The translations under genes and the position numbers were made by a program. From Chlamydiia bacterium (GTDB lineage Bacteria; Chlamydiota; Chlamydiia; Chlamydiales; 2-12-FULL-49-11), in the NCBI GenBank assembly GCA_022601595.1, contig JAJACI010000012.1, positions 1 to 33,618 on the forward strand: DNA of 33,618 bases, written 5' to 3'. This document shows positions 33,391 to 33,618 of this stretch, piece by piece; within the stretch, counting starts at the first letter, position 1, and each line of letters starts with the position of its first letter. The notes beneath the pieces are model-generated. The model saw only the letters and a list, made by a program, of their open reading frames with translations. It did not search any database and was not told where the DNA came from.

Positions 33391-33618
33391 CTCTGATAAA
33401 CGAGCAGTTTTATAATCTCCCAGATTTCTTATAAATCCTATTTTTCGCGGCGCTCCATCCCGAGAGGGATGCAGCTTACTCCAAAATCGGATGTATTTCC
33501 AAAAATCTAAAAAGATTCTAAAAAGTGCAATTTATCAGAGTCCCCTTTAGGTGACTCTGATAAACGAGCAGTTTTATAATCTCCCAGATTTCTTATAAAT
33601 CCTATTTTTCGCGGCGCT
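33378..33618. repeat. Tandem MITE-like repeat, 164-bp period, running off the window
   Basis: Bases 33378-33454 and 33542-33618 are identical over 77 nt. The complete unit has perfect 12-bp terminal inverted repeats GACTCTGATAAA (33389-33400) and TTTATCAGAGTC (33531-33542). Inside it is a 9-bp interrupted hairpin, GCT-C-CATCCC (33452-33461) with GGGATG-C-AGC (33466-33475), closed by a GAGA loop. A second unit begins at 33553 and is cut by the window edge. No open frame is present, so this is a non-autonomous element. The 10-bp block between units (CCCTTTAGGT) repeats with it. Confidence 0.9.

Noticed and set aside
33378-33618. CRISPR array
   Set aside because: The repeated unit is 164 bp and identical throughout the compared part, with no short repeats and unique spacers and no cas genes.

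Overview
The window comes from a chlamydia (phylum Chlamydiota), most likely an environmental, amoeba- or arthropod-associated lineage rather than Chlamydia itself. The evidence is gene order. Positions 8649-23608 run rpsA-nusA-infB-rbfA-truB-ychF-sctU-sctV-sctW(copN)-chaperone(scc1)-malQ. This matches C. trachomatis CT098 to CT087, except that ribF (CT093) is missing between truB and ychF. On the minus strand, 1154-5182 holds rpe-efp-accB-accC, as in CT121-CT124, with a yvcK-type gene inserted. The DNA is AT-rich and densely packed. Genes outside the classical chlamydial set (TreY, RmlA, YvcK, SthA, an MFS carrier and several unknowns) argue for a larger environmental genome. The genus is not determinable from the window.

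Layout. (1) 1-7875, minus strand: a tight run of an ACT-less aspartokinase, a 615-aa unknown, rpe, yvcK, efp, accB, accC and rmlA, then a low-complexity gene cut by the left edge. (2) 7987-8648: a small membrane protein divergent from rpsA; both have recognisable sigma70-type promoters. (3) 8649-16706: translation and transcription genes (S1, NusA, IF2, RbfA, TruB, YchF). (4) 16848-22003: a type III secretion block (SctU, SctV, the gatekeeper SctW/CopN and its CesT-type chaperone). (5) 22013-25602: convergent malQ and treY, for alpha-glucan and possibly trehalose metabolism. (6) 25666-33390: accessory genes, including a membrane-linked Clp/AAA-like protein with broken nucleotide motifs, a SirB1-like transglutaminase-fold/TPR protein, a small secreted protein, a ThrB2/APH-like protein lacking the metal aspartate, an MFS transporter, an SthA-like flavoprotein and a two-hydrophobic-segment protein.

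The most notable non-coding signal is a dispersed MITE-like repeat family with terminal inverted repeats GACTCTGATAAA / TTTATCAGAGTC. It appears as a minimal perfect hairpin at 189-225, as a decayed full-length inverted copy filling the sctV-sctW gap (20054-20212), and as a tandem pair with a 164-bp period at the right edge (33389-33618). Two copies lie at or right after a stop codon, and one of these supplies the stop codon itself.

No tRNA, rRNA, CRISPR array, transposase gene or replication origin was recognised. No gene-free stretch exceeds 300 bases. The largest gaps are 20054-20298, 33391-33618 and 8437-8648, and each is described below. All motif and family calls are by eye, without database searches.
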